DNA from: Isoetes taiwanensis
Lineage: Eukaryota; Streptophyta; Lycopodiopsida; Isoetales; Isoetaceae
Direction: 5' to 3'
Assembly: GCA_021234155.1 (NCBI GenBank)
Contig: JAJEKV010000031.1
Coordinates: 6,154,748 to 6,218,747 of the forward strand
Length of the DNA: 64,000 nucleotides
Of this stretch, positions 1 through 11,646 are shown piece after piece. The notes below the pieces were generated by a model. The model had not been told where the DNA came from, did no database searches, and saw only the letters and a list, made by a program, of their open reading frames with translations. Numbering within the stretch: the stretch's first letter is position 1; each line of letters starts with the position of its first letter. A program made the position numbers and the translations under genes.

Positions 1-490
1 ACAGGTAAGAAAAAGGAAGAGATTACCAATGTACTTTTTGCAAGAGCAAAGGTGCTTGAGAAAAATGGAGATGGTCTTTTATTGGCCTGGAAGTTCTATT
101 TCACAGAGAGATGTGTAGAGTATATAGAAATACTTCGTTCAATACCAGGAAACAAGTTGTCTAAGCCATCAATACAGTGCCTTTCCAATGGTATCAAGTG
201 ATATCAACAAATTTGTATTATGGGAATGCCCTACACAACTCGAAATTTGAATTTGGAAGCACTGAGTAATCAAAATTTGTAGTTATTTGAGCACTTCCGA
301 ATTGGACTTGCTATTTAAGTTCCTCTTTCCATTAATTATTATGCATCTGTTGTAAAGGCATAGTTTTGCTTCGTACAGAGCCAAGGCCGTGAGAGCACAA
401 AAAGTTATAGACAAATTGGCTGCTGGAAGGGAAGTAAAACGTGCAACAGCATTAGGAGCTGGAGCTGATGAGAGTCCAAGGATGATTTAG
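1..490 (+). CDS. 3' terminal exons of an unidentified gene (partial)
   Basis: The frame starting at base 1 is open to a stop at 199-201 and reads like protein (for example NVLFARAKVLEKNGDGLL). A plausible splice donor lies at 191 (G|GTATCA). The best acceptor ends at 380, and the exon 381-490 then continues in phase with KAVRAQKVIDKLAAGREVKR and ends SPRMI-stop at 488-490. The gene therefore enters from the left edge and finishes here. An alternative is that base 5 (ACAG|GTAAG) is itself a donor, which would make the first open stretch intron. I do not recognise the family. The downstream AT-rich sequence to about 950 would be its 3' UTR. Spliced structure is inferred, not shown. Confidence 0.45.
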
Positions 491-2508
491 ATACAGAACA
501 TAAGATATAACATTGATACCCTAACGGTTTAGAAGAATAGGACAAGTTTATTGTCATGCCATGCCATGTGTACTTCAACAGCTTTCTTCTGGCTTGCAAT
601 TTTTGGCATGTTTCTAAGTGTCTTCTCAATGCTCCCTCCCACGTTGTTGTGTTAAATATTGAAGTTCTTTTTCTTTTCAAGGGTGTGTACTACTAGATTT
701 TTTTCATTCTTGTTCTTGAAGTACTTGTGACAAGTGTCTTGTTAAAGAGGATGTTGATGCTGATTGCTCCCATCTTTTGTCAACTGCTTTATGCTTCATC
801 TTTTGTTGTTGCAAATCAGAAATGCAAGGCTCTGTTGATGCTGATTGCTCTCATCTTTTGCCATTGCTCCTTTATTCTCTGGATTTGGGGCAAATGGATC
901 TTAGATAGGATGTAAGATACAATTTTAGCACCATTTCTCTAAGAATTAATTCAAAGAAACAATAGGTTTTAGTTAGGTCGTGTTAGTTGTAATCTTTGCC
1001 ATGTGGTTTCTCATGTTTTGCGACAGATCTGAAACTAAAGTACCTAGATACCACATCCTTGACAATAATGCTATGAGTGCATAACCATAAATTATGTGGC
1101 AAAGCAGGAGTCAAGTTATTATTGCAAAAACTAATCACCATGATTTCAAAGCTTGAAGATATTATAAATTTGACCAATTTCTGGCTACCACGTTAAGAGT
1201 GCCATGACTTCAACCTGAAGATTTTTTTTATTAAGTAAAATTCCAACGGCATAAGTAAGCATCATGTTTATTGTTTTAATACAAATTTAGTGTTCAATTT
1301 GCAGCCAACTTTGCAATTTTTTCAATTCTCACAACTTTGCATTTCTAGCTTATAAGAGTGGTCACTATCTGATTCTATCACAATTCCAATGGCAAATTCT
1401 GCAGAAGCTTTGCCTGGTTTGCTTTTCGCTCTGCCACCATTCCTTTGCAAGCCTAGTGACCTGCCCAAGGTGTGAGATCTCAATGACTGTATCCTTTGCA
1501 TTTTGTGGACAGAGCAAGGTTACTCCATGCCAACTATGTTCTTTTGGACAGAGTGAGGTTAGTCCATGCCAACCATGCTGAAAACCGACCACCTCTAGCA
1601 ACCCATCATTAACTAAAGGTCTAGTCAAACCTCTCTGTAAATATGAACAAACCTCCCTATTGATCACCAAGGATCCAGACCTCCAGAGAAGCTAGACAAA
1701 TATAGTAGATATAGTAGAACAATCAATGCTATACTGCAGAGATATCAAAGCGAATATGCAATGTGAAACAATTTGTTGTTTATAAAATTTTATGGAAATT
1801 TTAGCATCCCTCGTTCTATTTTTGCTTTTGTATCATAGTCCGGACTCAAGTGAAGAAAGCGCGGACTCATCAAATAACCAATTTGAAGAACATGGTAAAA
1901 GGAGTGCAAAAGGATATGCTACAAACATCCTTGCTTAGTGCCAAATCAGGTTGGAACATGCACAGGAACACGGCTTGCATCCTCTATGCGGCTAAACAAG
2001 CATCATCAGCTTTATGATATTACCATATTCAGAACCTGCGTAGCATTATTGGGCAGGGGCAGAAGACGAAGCATTTAATACACATGAGCTAGTCATAAGT
2101 AGCATTTCAGACTTGCCAATAGTCAGTTCATTGATACTCTTCAGGTATTTAAGGATACTTACTTTCCCTACCCTTTTAGCAGAAGATGTCGTAGAAAAGT
2201 TTGTATGAGAAACTGCATAGTGATATGGACGTTCTCTACAGATATTGAAACTAGCATGCTCATTTTCTTTTGAATATCTCCAGGAAATTGATTGATGCTA
2301 TCATTGACATGAAAAACCATGAACAAACAGAAAGTGATGATTCTCCAAGTCACATCATGTGCATACTCAGACTTAAGATACAATCACTATACCAAGAATG
2401 GTGCAGTAGAGTGCTTGATTCTATCTATCAAATGTTCCCTCCAATTTTAATGCTCACTCACGCTTTTGAAACATTGTGACTTTTCATCAAATAAAGATTT
2501 AAAAGTAA
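491..2508. other. AT-rich non-coding stretch, probable 3' UTR and intergenic
   Basis: No convincing gene. A direct repeat of about 25 bases around TTGATGCTGATTGCTC occurs near 750 and 833. A tandem pair of about 50 bases around GGACAGAG...CCATGCCAAC lies at 1507-1588. A run open from about 1839 to 2016 after a possible acceptor (TATCATAG, 1831-1838) is protein-like but unrecognised, and could be one more exon. Confidence 0.4.
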
Positions 2509-3240
2509 CTAGTAACGGGTGCCCGGCATTCTATTGTAGAAATTGAATTTAATTTCTTGCATTTGTAGTTGGATCTTGTTGCATTTGGATAATTAGGTAT
2601 TTCTTCTTCTGGATGTCCTATATGGATTTCTCTGACTTTCACTTTGACTTATATAAACGTAGGAGTAGATAATAATATGATATTGTCCAACCATACAGGT
2701 AAGAGGAGGTTTATGAACTTTGGGGTAGTCTCATTGTTTTGTATTGCCCTATTTTGCGATTGGACATGATACTAAAAGAGGGGCATTAAAGCATTTTTTC
2801 TGTGTAGAGCTATAGATCCATCCCTCTCGGCTATTGGACGAATATATGGAGCAAATATAATGTATGATCAGTACTGGTTGTGAGGCCCCTCCCTCCTTTG
2901 GGGCCGCTCCCTTTGTTGTAGATTCGGTTGCATCCCTCCATATGTAAAACAAAAACTAATGTAGGTAGGCATGTTGGTATCCCATGGACTAAAAGATTTA
3001 ATTAAAAGGAAGGAAGGAAGGAAGAAAGGAAGGTATTTTTATCGTCCACGGAGACCAATCGGTCTATGGGACCCAATACAAAAGCGCAGCAAGCGGATTA
3101 CTACCCGGATTAAAAAACCCCCGCCCCGAAGGGTTTTCGAGGGAAAAACCGTGGCAGCAATCAGCCTGCTGACAAACTGTTCCAATATACGAAATGCAAA
3201 AACACACAAATATATACACTACCGTACCCATAGTGCCTGA

Positions 3241-3740
3241 TCAGCGGGCAGCCAGGCGGGGGCAAAGGTGGGCTCGGAGATCCAATACCTCCTGAATAGA
3301 CGACCCCAGAGCACGTACTGACGGTGTGTTCATCAGCAAATGTAGGGGCAGTCCGGGCGGCATACTAAGGGAACGATATCGCCCGGATCGGCCGAATCTT
3401 TGGGCAACTCGGAAAGTGTGAGACTCATCCTCAATGGCACCCGCGTCGACAAAGACCGACAGAGCTGTCTGGCGGGGCTCCCCAATCCACCCGCCCATCT
3501 CGATGCGCGAAGATGGTGGGCGCTGTCGCGAATGGAGGCAATGAGTCCTTTGAGGCGATTGGGAACGCAGGTAGAGCTGCGGGCCCCGCCAACGGGGTTG
3601 ATGTGCTCTTTGTAATGGGCGTTTTGACCTGCTCTAGAGCTCCGGGGTCGGAGAGCTTACCAAGGAAGCAAGCATCCGGTACTCCAGCGGGTCGCCACGA
3701 CGCCTCTGTGTCCACACGCGACGCATCGTGCTCTCGCACA
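3241..3740 (-). pseudogene. LINE C-terminal zinc-knuckle region, decayed
   Basis: Minus-strand frames 3739-3431 and 3498-3241 align by eye with the better copy at 16019-15729: CFLGKLSDPGALEQ against the equivalent region, then GRVDWGAP/GGWIGEPRQ, then GAIEDESHTF against GVVEDECHTL. The zinc-binding cysteines are partly lost here. This is the domain found after RT in many plant LINEs. Confidence 0.6.
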
Positions 3741-4435
3741 TTCCATCGGCGAACGATATCTCTTATCCATCCAACAAAGCCCCGAGCGCTGCGGGGCCCA
3801 TTGCCTGGCCAGAGCCCGGTGCGAGCCGAGCATCACCCATATTAACCACTTTCGAAAATAGACGATGTGTCTATCAAGGGCAATCGGGGCGGCAAGAATC
3901 CGGTTTCCGGCAGAGAGACCGATAGGGGACTGAAGGTTTCACCCCAAGTGCCCGTGCCAAAAATGCCTTCTGCACCTGCTCCAAGTCATTCTAGATCGCC
4001 AAAGAGACGACCGGGCCCCAAACCTCGACCCCGTCTGAAGGACAAATTTCGACGGCCAGCAGCCGGATGTAATTGATCATAGAGCTCGCACGGTGGCTGG
4101 CAGATGGCATAAAGCGCTTTCGGCCTGTCGTCACCATAAGCGGATGGACGCCTCCCAACACAGCGAGGAGGGGAACTCCACCCCTAGGTACTTGTAGGTG
4201 GACGTGACCTCCATAGGCTGTCCCCGATATGTGAGTGCAGGAGACGTGGGGTGGCGTGAAGAGGATATGAGAACCACCCTGGTCAGTAAGCCAGGGCTCT
4301 AACTGGTCAATGTAGAGGCCAAAAAGTGTTGGTGAGAGGGGGCAGTACCACGGACCCGATACTACTGGTCAATGCTTGGTCCGTCGGCCGCATCATCCCG
4401 CCAAAACAACTCTCACTTTACCAGTATATGGCATT

Positions 4436-5057
4436 CTACACGGGCAGCGGCAGCCCCAGTTGATGCAGTCTAGCCCATAGCTTTTCCCCGGGGATCGTAT
4501 CAAAAGCCTTCGCGAAGTCCACAAAGCAGCAATACAAGTCTTGCCGATGGTTTCGGCTGTCTTCAATCAGTGCCCACAGTGTAAAGATATGGTCAATCGT
4601 TGAGTGGCGGGGTCTAAAGCCTGCTTGTGTGAGGGCTCGCACATCTGCTGCCTCGCCCGGCCGGGTCAACTGCCGCCGAGAATGCCGACCAGCGGTTTGG
4701 CAAATACTGAACTGACCATGATCGTCATGTAATTGGCCGGACAGTGTGGGTCGCCCGCCTTGTGAATGGGGACAACCCTGCTTGTGGGGACAACCCATGC
4801 TCTGTTGAAAAGGGTAGTGAGAATCGGCACCAGCGGCTGCCCTGCCCATTTGAGTAACTCGGCCTGCATACCATCGAGGCCAGCTGCCTTCCCATTAGCC
4901 AGCTGTTGCAGGTCCTCCACAACATCCTCCTCCGCGAGAACCAATGGGTATGGGCGACTGGCGCCCCCGGTGGGTCATAGAGCCGCCGCAGTATCGCTCC
5001 CCCCGCCGGGGTGTGATGTCCCCCGTAGGGTCGGGCTGGCCTTGGGCTCCGCGCCAA
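4436..5057 (-). pseudogene. LINE reverse transcriptase fragment
   Basis: Two overlapping minus-strand frames carry successive LINE RT signatures. One has LANGKAAGLDGMQAELLKW followed by a VVPIHKAGDP block and an ANY...SSVFAK block. The other has AGFRPRHSTIDHIF followed by CCFVDFAKAFDTIPGEKLW, in which FVDFAKAFD is the motif A aspartate region. These are the fingers and start of the palm of a LINE RT. The catalytic YxDD box is not seen in frame. One frameshift near 4670 separates the frames. The reading frame upstream (5296-4895) includes NRWFDASVKNA, typical of the stretch between endonuclease and RT. Confidence 0.8.
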
Positions 5058-5350
5058 AAAGGTTCGAGGATGAGTGTCCGGCAGCCTAACATCTCCCCGA
5101 TGCTCGGCAAGGTACCGCCTTTGTCTCCTTCAAGATGGGCGGTATTGTGTGGTGGCTTTAAGCGGCACTGGATCGAGAATGTGACGGAGCCGGCACTTGC
5201 ATTCTTTACACTCGCATCAAACCACCGATTCGCGGAAATGTTCTTTATCCCGGTGGACGGAGGGGGGTCTCCCGCCAAAGCACCAGTCCGCTGCATCCCG
5301 TATGTTAACAGATTCCATTACCAGGCCAATGCCCTTTGGCCTACAATCTC

Positions 5351-7221
5351 TACTCATTGACTGCCTCTTTATATAGGTATTTTAATGACTCTATACAAAG
5401 AAGATATAAGTAGACTGTGCAAATTGGGCTTCAATGCCAGTACTTCTTTAGACTTGAATTCCTTCTAGCATATGACCATGAGAACAAATGGATTTTCTAG
5501 TGAAGGTGCACCAAGAGCTGACCTAAAGTTTTTTACATGAAGGTCTTTCAGAATGAGTAGTCATTAAAGTTATAGTATCTAAGTAGAACTCCTTGATGTA
5601 ATAGAAGGATCAGTCTAAGTAGAATATAGTGTTAAAATTTAGAATATGGTGTTAAACTTTGGTTAGCCAAGATAATAGGACTACTATGTGTGCATGCTTG
5701 CAATGGCTTACGTGCAACTCTAAGGTTCACTACGTGTATGGTTATAAATACTTTTGCTTGCAATGGCTTACGTGCAATTTAGGCTTGTTGGTACATTCAC
5801 ATGCCATTTTTTTGGCGATCAGTTAAAGAGGTATAACATGTGCTTCTTGTGGAAGAAAGGAAGTCTAGAAATGCAAAATGAGTGGCAAAAATGAGTTGGA
5901 TCTTATGGTTTTTTACCCTTAGAATTAGAAAGATTGAAACATGCTCCTTAGTTATAACTAACAAACATTCCTTATTAAGGATTTTATGAATCAAGCTTGA
6001 TAGATTATAAGTTGTTCATATCGTATGAGTTGTTCTATATCTAAAGTTATTAGTAATTTCAAAATTTTGTTCATTTTATATCATTCTATGATCGTCTGAA
6101 GTTTCTAATAATTTGAGATTTTATGTTGTTATACTTAGGGATGATATTCCAATATATTGCATGGCCATCCAAGACATTTACCTCGGAAGATGGAATGTGT
6201 TTTAGAATACATTAATGGTCCTACTTGTGTAGAGAATTGTATCTTCCATCATGCATATATGAGGATTCCATTGTAGTTGCCTTACCCGTTGTTATGGCTG
6301 TAGAAACGATTGTGTTTCTCTTATATATAGCAATATGTTATTGCCTACAAAGATGTCCTTAAAGCCTCCATGTAAAGCCCTTTGTATACCTTGAAGCATC
6401 CATTTAAGACATGTGCATACTCATTGAAATAACGCAAATTCACTATTATTGAACATACCTGAATGTTGCTCTTTTACTATATGCGTAGACCTGTTGCTAA
6501 AAATACACAAACTGCTTATCATTGTGTTTTTATTCGTTGTGCAAATTTGAGCACATTGAAGTCACCGTCTAATGATCATTACAAAGAGGTTCTTCCAGAC
6601 ACATGTTCAAACCATTCTTTCTATTGCATGAGGACCTTCATGTTGGATATATTGAAGCAATGTCAAGGGGCATGGTTAAAATAGTTAGTCTTTCACTATT
6701 TGGCTACCCATTGTCTATGTAGTTCATTCCATAGTTCTTATTATGGATAGTCTCTTAAACAATTTGATATTGAGAGCAAACCAAGTTATATAATAAAAGG
6801 CTAGAGTATCAGCAAGTTTTCTTCGTTTTGAGATCTAATCATGCATTTTGTGGAAAGCTTGGTGCAAAAGCTCAATTTGCCTAATAGAATTCCTGGAACT
6901 GCACTTCTCCAACAGTCGTATGATGGAGCACTAAGGCCTATAGATTGTTAAATTCCTGGTTCTTCCACAAATTTCTTTGCACTTGCATTTATCTTTGCAT
7001 CTGCATTTAGTGGTCTCTATATGGCCCGTAGGAATTAGTATGCATGTGCGTTGAGAGTAATGCAAAGATACATTGCAGCAACTAAGACTCAAACAATTTC
7101 AAAGCAACATCCATGGTACATTAGATCATCGAACGATTTCAAACTATTAATTCACAAAACTAAGTAAACACGGGCTTTCCATGTCTGTTCACAGAATAGA
7201 AGATATTAGAAGTGCAAGTGG
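5351..7221. other. AT-rich non-coding DNA, no gene recognised
   Basis: Low-complexity AT-rich sequence with only short chance frames. It lies inside the proposed reverse Helitron and is probably captured or decayed host sequence. A short direct repeat (GCTTGCAATGGCTTACGTGCAA) sits near 5695 and 5757. Confidence 0.4.
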
Positions 7222-7822
7222 TGCAGCAAATATGTGGGTCACCAATGGAGTACACACTCACATTACCTGGTATGACAACATGGAGTTAAAATAGGAGATA
7301 TTAGAACTGCAAGTGGTGTAGCAATATATGGGTCACCAATGGAATACACTCACACGACCTTTCAGGTTGATGTTATGCATTTTCATAGCCTAAAATAGTA
7401 TCACAATTACTCGTCTTGAAGTCCACTGATACGAATGCAACCTATTCACATAAATTGGATACAACTACATTCATTCAGATGGTCTCACCCCTTACTTTGA
7501 TATATTATGTGGGTCACCAATGGAGTACACACTCACATTACTTGGTATGACAACATGGAGTTACAAAATAGGAGATATTAGAACTGCAAGTGGTGCAGCA
7601 ATATATAGGTCACCAATGGAATTGCAATGGAATACACTCTCACATTACCTGGCATGACAGCATGGAGTTATGGCCTTTCAGATTGATGTTATCCATTCCA
7701 CAGCCTAAAATAGTGCCGCATTTACTCATCTTGAAGTCCATGTCCATTGATGTGAATGCAACCTATTCACATAAACTGGATACAACATTCATTCAGACGT
7801 TCTCACCCCTTACTTTGATATA
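7222..7822. repeat. Tandem duplication, about 280-320 bp units
   Basis: The phrase GTGGGTCACCAATGGAGTA occurs near 7231 and again near 7508. Both units continue through CTCACATTAC, the GACAACATGGAGTTA block, the TCAGATTGATGTTAT block, a CCTATTCACATAAA block and CCCTTACTTTGATATAT (near 7487 and 7806). Each unit also has an internal partial repeat of GGTCACCAATGGA. No coding content recognised. Confidence 0.75.
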
Positions 7823-7860
7823 TAGGATCTCATCTCCAAACAATAACAAAAGAGATAAAT

Positions 7861-8010
7861 GATGACAACATGGTACGTATCCACGATGAATCCCATAATA
7901 GATCGATTGCTCTCATCATTCCAAGTGCAGGTTGCATTTCTTACATGTGAAAGGAAGTGCGAACTGCATCTGCTGCCTTTGTGATAGTATCTGCATACAT
8001 ACTTCTCTAA
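7861..8010. repeat. Dispersed copy of a segment also present at 31800-31945
   Basis: Both stretches share ATCATTCCAAGTGCAGGTTG, a TTACATGTGAAAGRAAGTG block and a CTGCTGCC block, in the same orientation and with scattered mismatches. A third weaker copy lies near 32150. The intact insertions between them suggest they once lay a few kilobases apart in the reverse Helitron. Confidence 0.7.
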
Positions 8011-8434
8011 TGACATAAAGAGGACCTGTAAACATGCGCTTTGTAGAGGCAGCTAAGTTTGAAATATTACTCTACCTACAATTCTCCTGGAAAGTCTCAA
8101 GTTGACTAATAGACATCTTTATTTTTCCCATTTTCTCAAAATTGCAATAGGCAAGAGCACAAATTTCAATAAGTAATAAATTTGAAAAAAAAAGTTGTTG
8201 CAAAAAACATTTTTCCAAGTGTAAAAGCAGAAGCTTCAACTCAAATTGATACTGGGTTTGCACAATTAATGGTCCAAGATTTGAGCAGGAAAAATCCATT
8301 ACATAAACCCTGTTTGAATCTTTGCAAATATGCAGTGCAGTGATCCTATAGAACATGGAAGTCTGTGCAATGTACAAAACGTAGATAGAGGTTTCATAAG
8401 AGATTAAATTCTTTCTTTGCAACAATACAAAGGC

Positions 8435-8545
8435 AACAAGGTTTAAAATGAAACGCACTTATTTAAGAAGTGCGTTTGGAAGATTCCTTCTGAAAATTTA
8501 TAAAATTCTAAAATCCCTCTAAAAAGGGCCCTTTTATTACCTTTA
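8435..8545 (+). repeat. Left terminal inverted repeat of the foldback element
   Basis: Starts AACAAGGTTTAAAATGAAAC and continues GCACTT...GTGCGTTTGGAAGATTCC, then CTAAAATCCCTCTAAAAAGG. It pairs with 16960-17066 in inverted orientation with substitutions and small indels. It also contains its own short inverted repeat (AAACGCACTT / AAGTGCGTTT). Confidence 0.75.
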
Positions 8546-9689
8546 GTCCAAAGATTTATAAAACTGCTCGTGAAAACAGACATTTTAAGAAGACTTAGTA
8601 TTAAGGAAAAACACACACAAAAAAAAAATCCCATTGTAGAGGGGGAAAGAACTACAATGAAATTCAAAGATTGACTATGGGGCAAATTCGTATGAAGAAA
8701 TTAGATGCTTTTGTACCTTGTCCCTGAAAGTTTTGATATTAGCTGTTTAGAAGACAGGAAATTTGTTATTTTACAACCATTTTGGCTGAACATCCTAATG
8801 GACCTTAAAACACATTGGGAGGCAGTTGAACAAACTTCTTGAATGACAAACCATTGTTTTTGCATCACATAGTATTACAAATACCAATACATCCACGATG
8901 TCTTGTAGTTAAAATTTGAAGTTTTAGTTGATGATGCAAAGTATAAATTTATACCGAGGATACAAAAAGTTGAAGTAATGAAGCCATGTGATTACATGCC
9001 CTCCTTTTTATTCTGGAGATGTATTTTCTGAACGCACATACCAATCTACAACATGGTGATGCTCAAAAGATAGTCAACCTCCTTAGCAATGTTGAGCATA
9101 TTCATCACAATTACGTCATCGTAGAAAGTGGGCACCATGCACATTTCTCTGGCAAATGAAGTATTCGTCATTTTACCCTTTCCTATATATTTTGTAAATA
9201 AATAGGTAAACTTCTGAGGGGTTGCTACTCCTCGCTCTCCTCTGGATAAACCATGTGGTTTCCTTCTAGTCAAACACCTGTGTCACCATAATATTTTGGA
9301 GTTCTTTGCCTTTAGTAGCAATTTTTTAGCTGCCTGGAGTGAAGTTCGCATGTATGTAAAGAAAAAAAAGTAGAAATAACAACATGATTCGACTACTTTA
9401 TGCTCTAACATTGCATTACAAGCTCAGAAAATTTAGAACCGTTTTAGAACTTTTTAGACTAAAAAACTAAGAACAGTGTGTAAAATTATCCCTTATGTGT
9501 GTTACTTTAGTAGTTTTCAGTTGCCAAACCCTTTGGCGAGCAAGAAAGACCCCAAAAGATTTTACACGATATATACTTTATCTCTGGACTGCATATATAT
9601 ATACATATACAAGTTATTGTACTATGAGGTACTGTACAAATTCGACTAGAAGCCAAATGCAGTGCCATCCAACGAAGATCCTATAAAAA

Positions 9690-10865
9690 GTTTCCTAGAT
9701 TCTCCAAGATTCTAGAAAAATTTCCCTAGATACTATGAGATTCCATCAATGTTCGCTTATATTCCCCAAGATCCATGGATTATTCCTCGAGAATTGTAGA
9801 AATTCGAGTAGAAATCAAATTTAAAGTCATGCAATGAAGATTCTATAGAGATTCTCCAAGATTCCACCAAGATTCTCTAGATACTCAAAGATTTTATGAA
9901 GATTCCCTTAGATTCCTTTTAGATTCTTAAAGATTCTCTTGAGATTCCCTTAGATTCTCAAAGATTATCCTAAGATTCCTCAAGATTCTATGTAGATTCT
10001 TCAAGATTTCCTTAGATTCTATGAAGACCGCCCTGTAGAACACACTTAGTGTCAAAGATTCCCCTAGATCCCCTTTATTCCCCTTAAATTCCCTAAAATT
10101 CCATAAACATCCCCTAGATTCCTAAGGTTCTACAAAGATTCCCCTAGATTTTCAAAGATTACCTGAAGATTCCTTTATATTCCCTAAGATTCTATGTAGA
10201 TTCTCCTAGATTCCCTTAGATTCTATCAAGATTCCACTAGATTCTCTAAGATTCCATCAAGACTCCCCTAGATTCTCAAACTTTTTTGAAGATTCTCTTA
10301 GATTCCCCTATATTCTTTTGATTCCCATAGATTCCTTAAGATTCTCTTGACATTTCCTTGATTCCAAAGGTTATCCCAAGATTCCTCTAGATTCTCCAAG
10401 ATTCTTCTAGATTCCCTTAGATTCTATGAAGATTCCCTTGTAGAACACACTTACTGTCAAAGATTCCCCTAGATCTCTTGGAATCTCTTGCGATTCCCTA
10501 AGATTCCACAAAGATCCCCCTAGATTCTTAAGGTTCTATAAAGATTCCCCTAGATTTTCAAAGATTATTTGAAGATTCGTTCAGATTCCCCAAGATTCTA
10601 TGTAGATTCTCCTAGATTCCCTTAAATTCTATGAAGATCCCCTTAGATCTCTAAGATTCCATCAAGGTTTCCCTCGATTATTAAACCTTTTTTGAAGGTT
10701 TTCTTAGATTCCCCTAGATTCGTTTGAGATTCCCATAGATTCTCTAAGATTCTCTTGAGATTCCCTTGATTTTTAAAGATTATCCCAAGATTCCTCTAGA
10801 TTCCCCAAGTTTCTACATAGATTCTCTCAGATTCCCTTAGATTCTATGAATATTCCCCTGGATTA
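9690..10865. repeat. Minisatellite array of the left arm, AGATTCCCCTAGATTCT type
   Basis: About 1.2 kb built from degenerate units of 8-17 bases centred on GATTCC and AGATTCT, the plus strand carrying the C/T-rich version. Higher-order repetition is visible: GTAGAACACACTTA.TGTCAAAGATTCCCC occurs at about 10036 and 10440. The right arm carries the complementary GAATCT/GGAATCT version. Confidence 0.85.
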
Positions 10866-11370
10866 TGCAACGTTGCACGGAATGATGCCAAACTACTACT
10901 AATTGGAAAGAACATGATGAGAGGAATCGAAGGCGTGGGTCCCACTTTGATCCGAGACCTCCATCGCAAGATAAAGTCGTTTGAAGGTGACGCAAAAAAG
11001 GAAGCTTCATAATTAATGAATTGCCACCTCACTATCTTTTCATTAAATAAAGGGTGCCACCTCATCTCCTTTAATATAAAAAAATCCAATTTAATAAGAA
11101 AATGAATGGCTAGGATTTCTCCTCCCCCCTTTTGATCTAACGGTTAAGATTGGTTGCACCAAATCCACTTTTGAGGAAGCTTCCTTGCACCTTCCTTATA
11201 AAAATCAAGGGCCATGATTTTGCCTCCCCTTTTGATCTGATGGTCCAGGGATGTGTTGCATGCCCTCATGCATGGCCATGCATGCCCCATGCATGACTCA
11301 TCCATAATCCAATGGCTCACGTCGCGCCACTCAATCAATGCCCCCAATCCGATGGTAGAGAAGCGTGTTA
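10866..11370 (-). repeat. Unique core of the left foldback arm
   Basis: Single inverted copy of the roughly 500 bp core that occurs three times in the right arm. Matching blocks include GGCGTGGGTCCCACTTTGATC (right arm GGGCCCACGCC inverted), the GGTGCCACCTCATCTCC block, CCTTGCACCTTCC and GCATGCATGACTCAT types. It is AT-rich and non-coding. Short frames here are chance. Confidence 0.75.
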
Positions 11371-11646
11371 CATATTTTTAACATGTCATATACACTATGG
11401 GTACATCGTTTTCAAGGCACACATAGAATAATTTTATATATATCATGATATATAAAAGTCTTATATATATATGCAATTCGGTATAAATTTATACCGTTTC
11501 TCCGTATAGATTTATACCGCAAGAGTTCTCTTTTCTTGTCGGATATATATATGTAATTATGTGTATATATCTTATCTTATCTTATCTTAATATGTATATA
11601 GAAACTCATGGGGGTGGTTACAAAATAGCATGGGGGTGGTTACAAA
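11371..11646. other. Loop region between the foldback arms
   Basis: Very AT-rich spacer with TATATATA runs, a (CTTAT)n run near 11572-11590, two copies of CATGGGGGTGGTTACAAAATAG, and one perfect copy of the palindrome CGGTATAAATTTATACCG near 11487 plus a variant about 25 bases later. Confidence 0.6.

Larger units (their letters stand above)
3006..5350 (-). mobile_element. Degraded LINE (non-LTR retrotransposon), 5' truncated
   Basis: GC-rich block on the minus strand inside AT-rich DNA. Its 3' end, at low coordinates, carries a GGAAG-type microsatellite tail (3006-3034) and a 3' sequence shared with copies at about 15437 and 39808: the GACCAATnGGnCnATGGGACCC stretch plus a TTTTTTAATCC motif. 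The order on the minus strand is an N-terminal region ending near 5345, reverse transcriptase (5057-4436), a decayed middle, and a C-terminal zinc-finger region (about 3740-3241). Many frameshifts and stops make it inactive. The 5' end is estimated from the change in base composition. Confidence 0.8.

Noticed and set aside
3400-4076. Plus-strand frames of 65-110 codons in the degraded LINE
   Set aside because: GC-rich antisense of the LINE ORF, which is on the minus strand.
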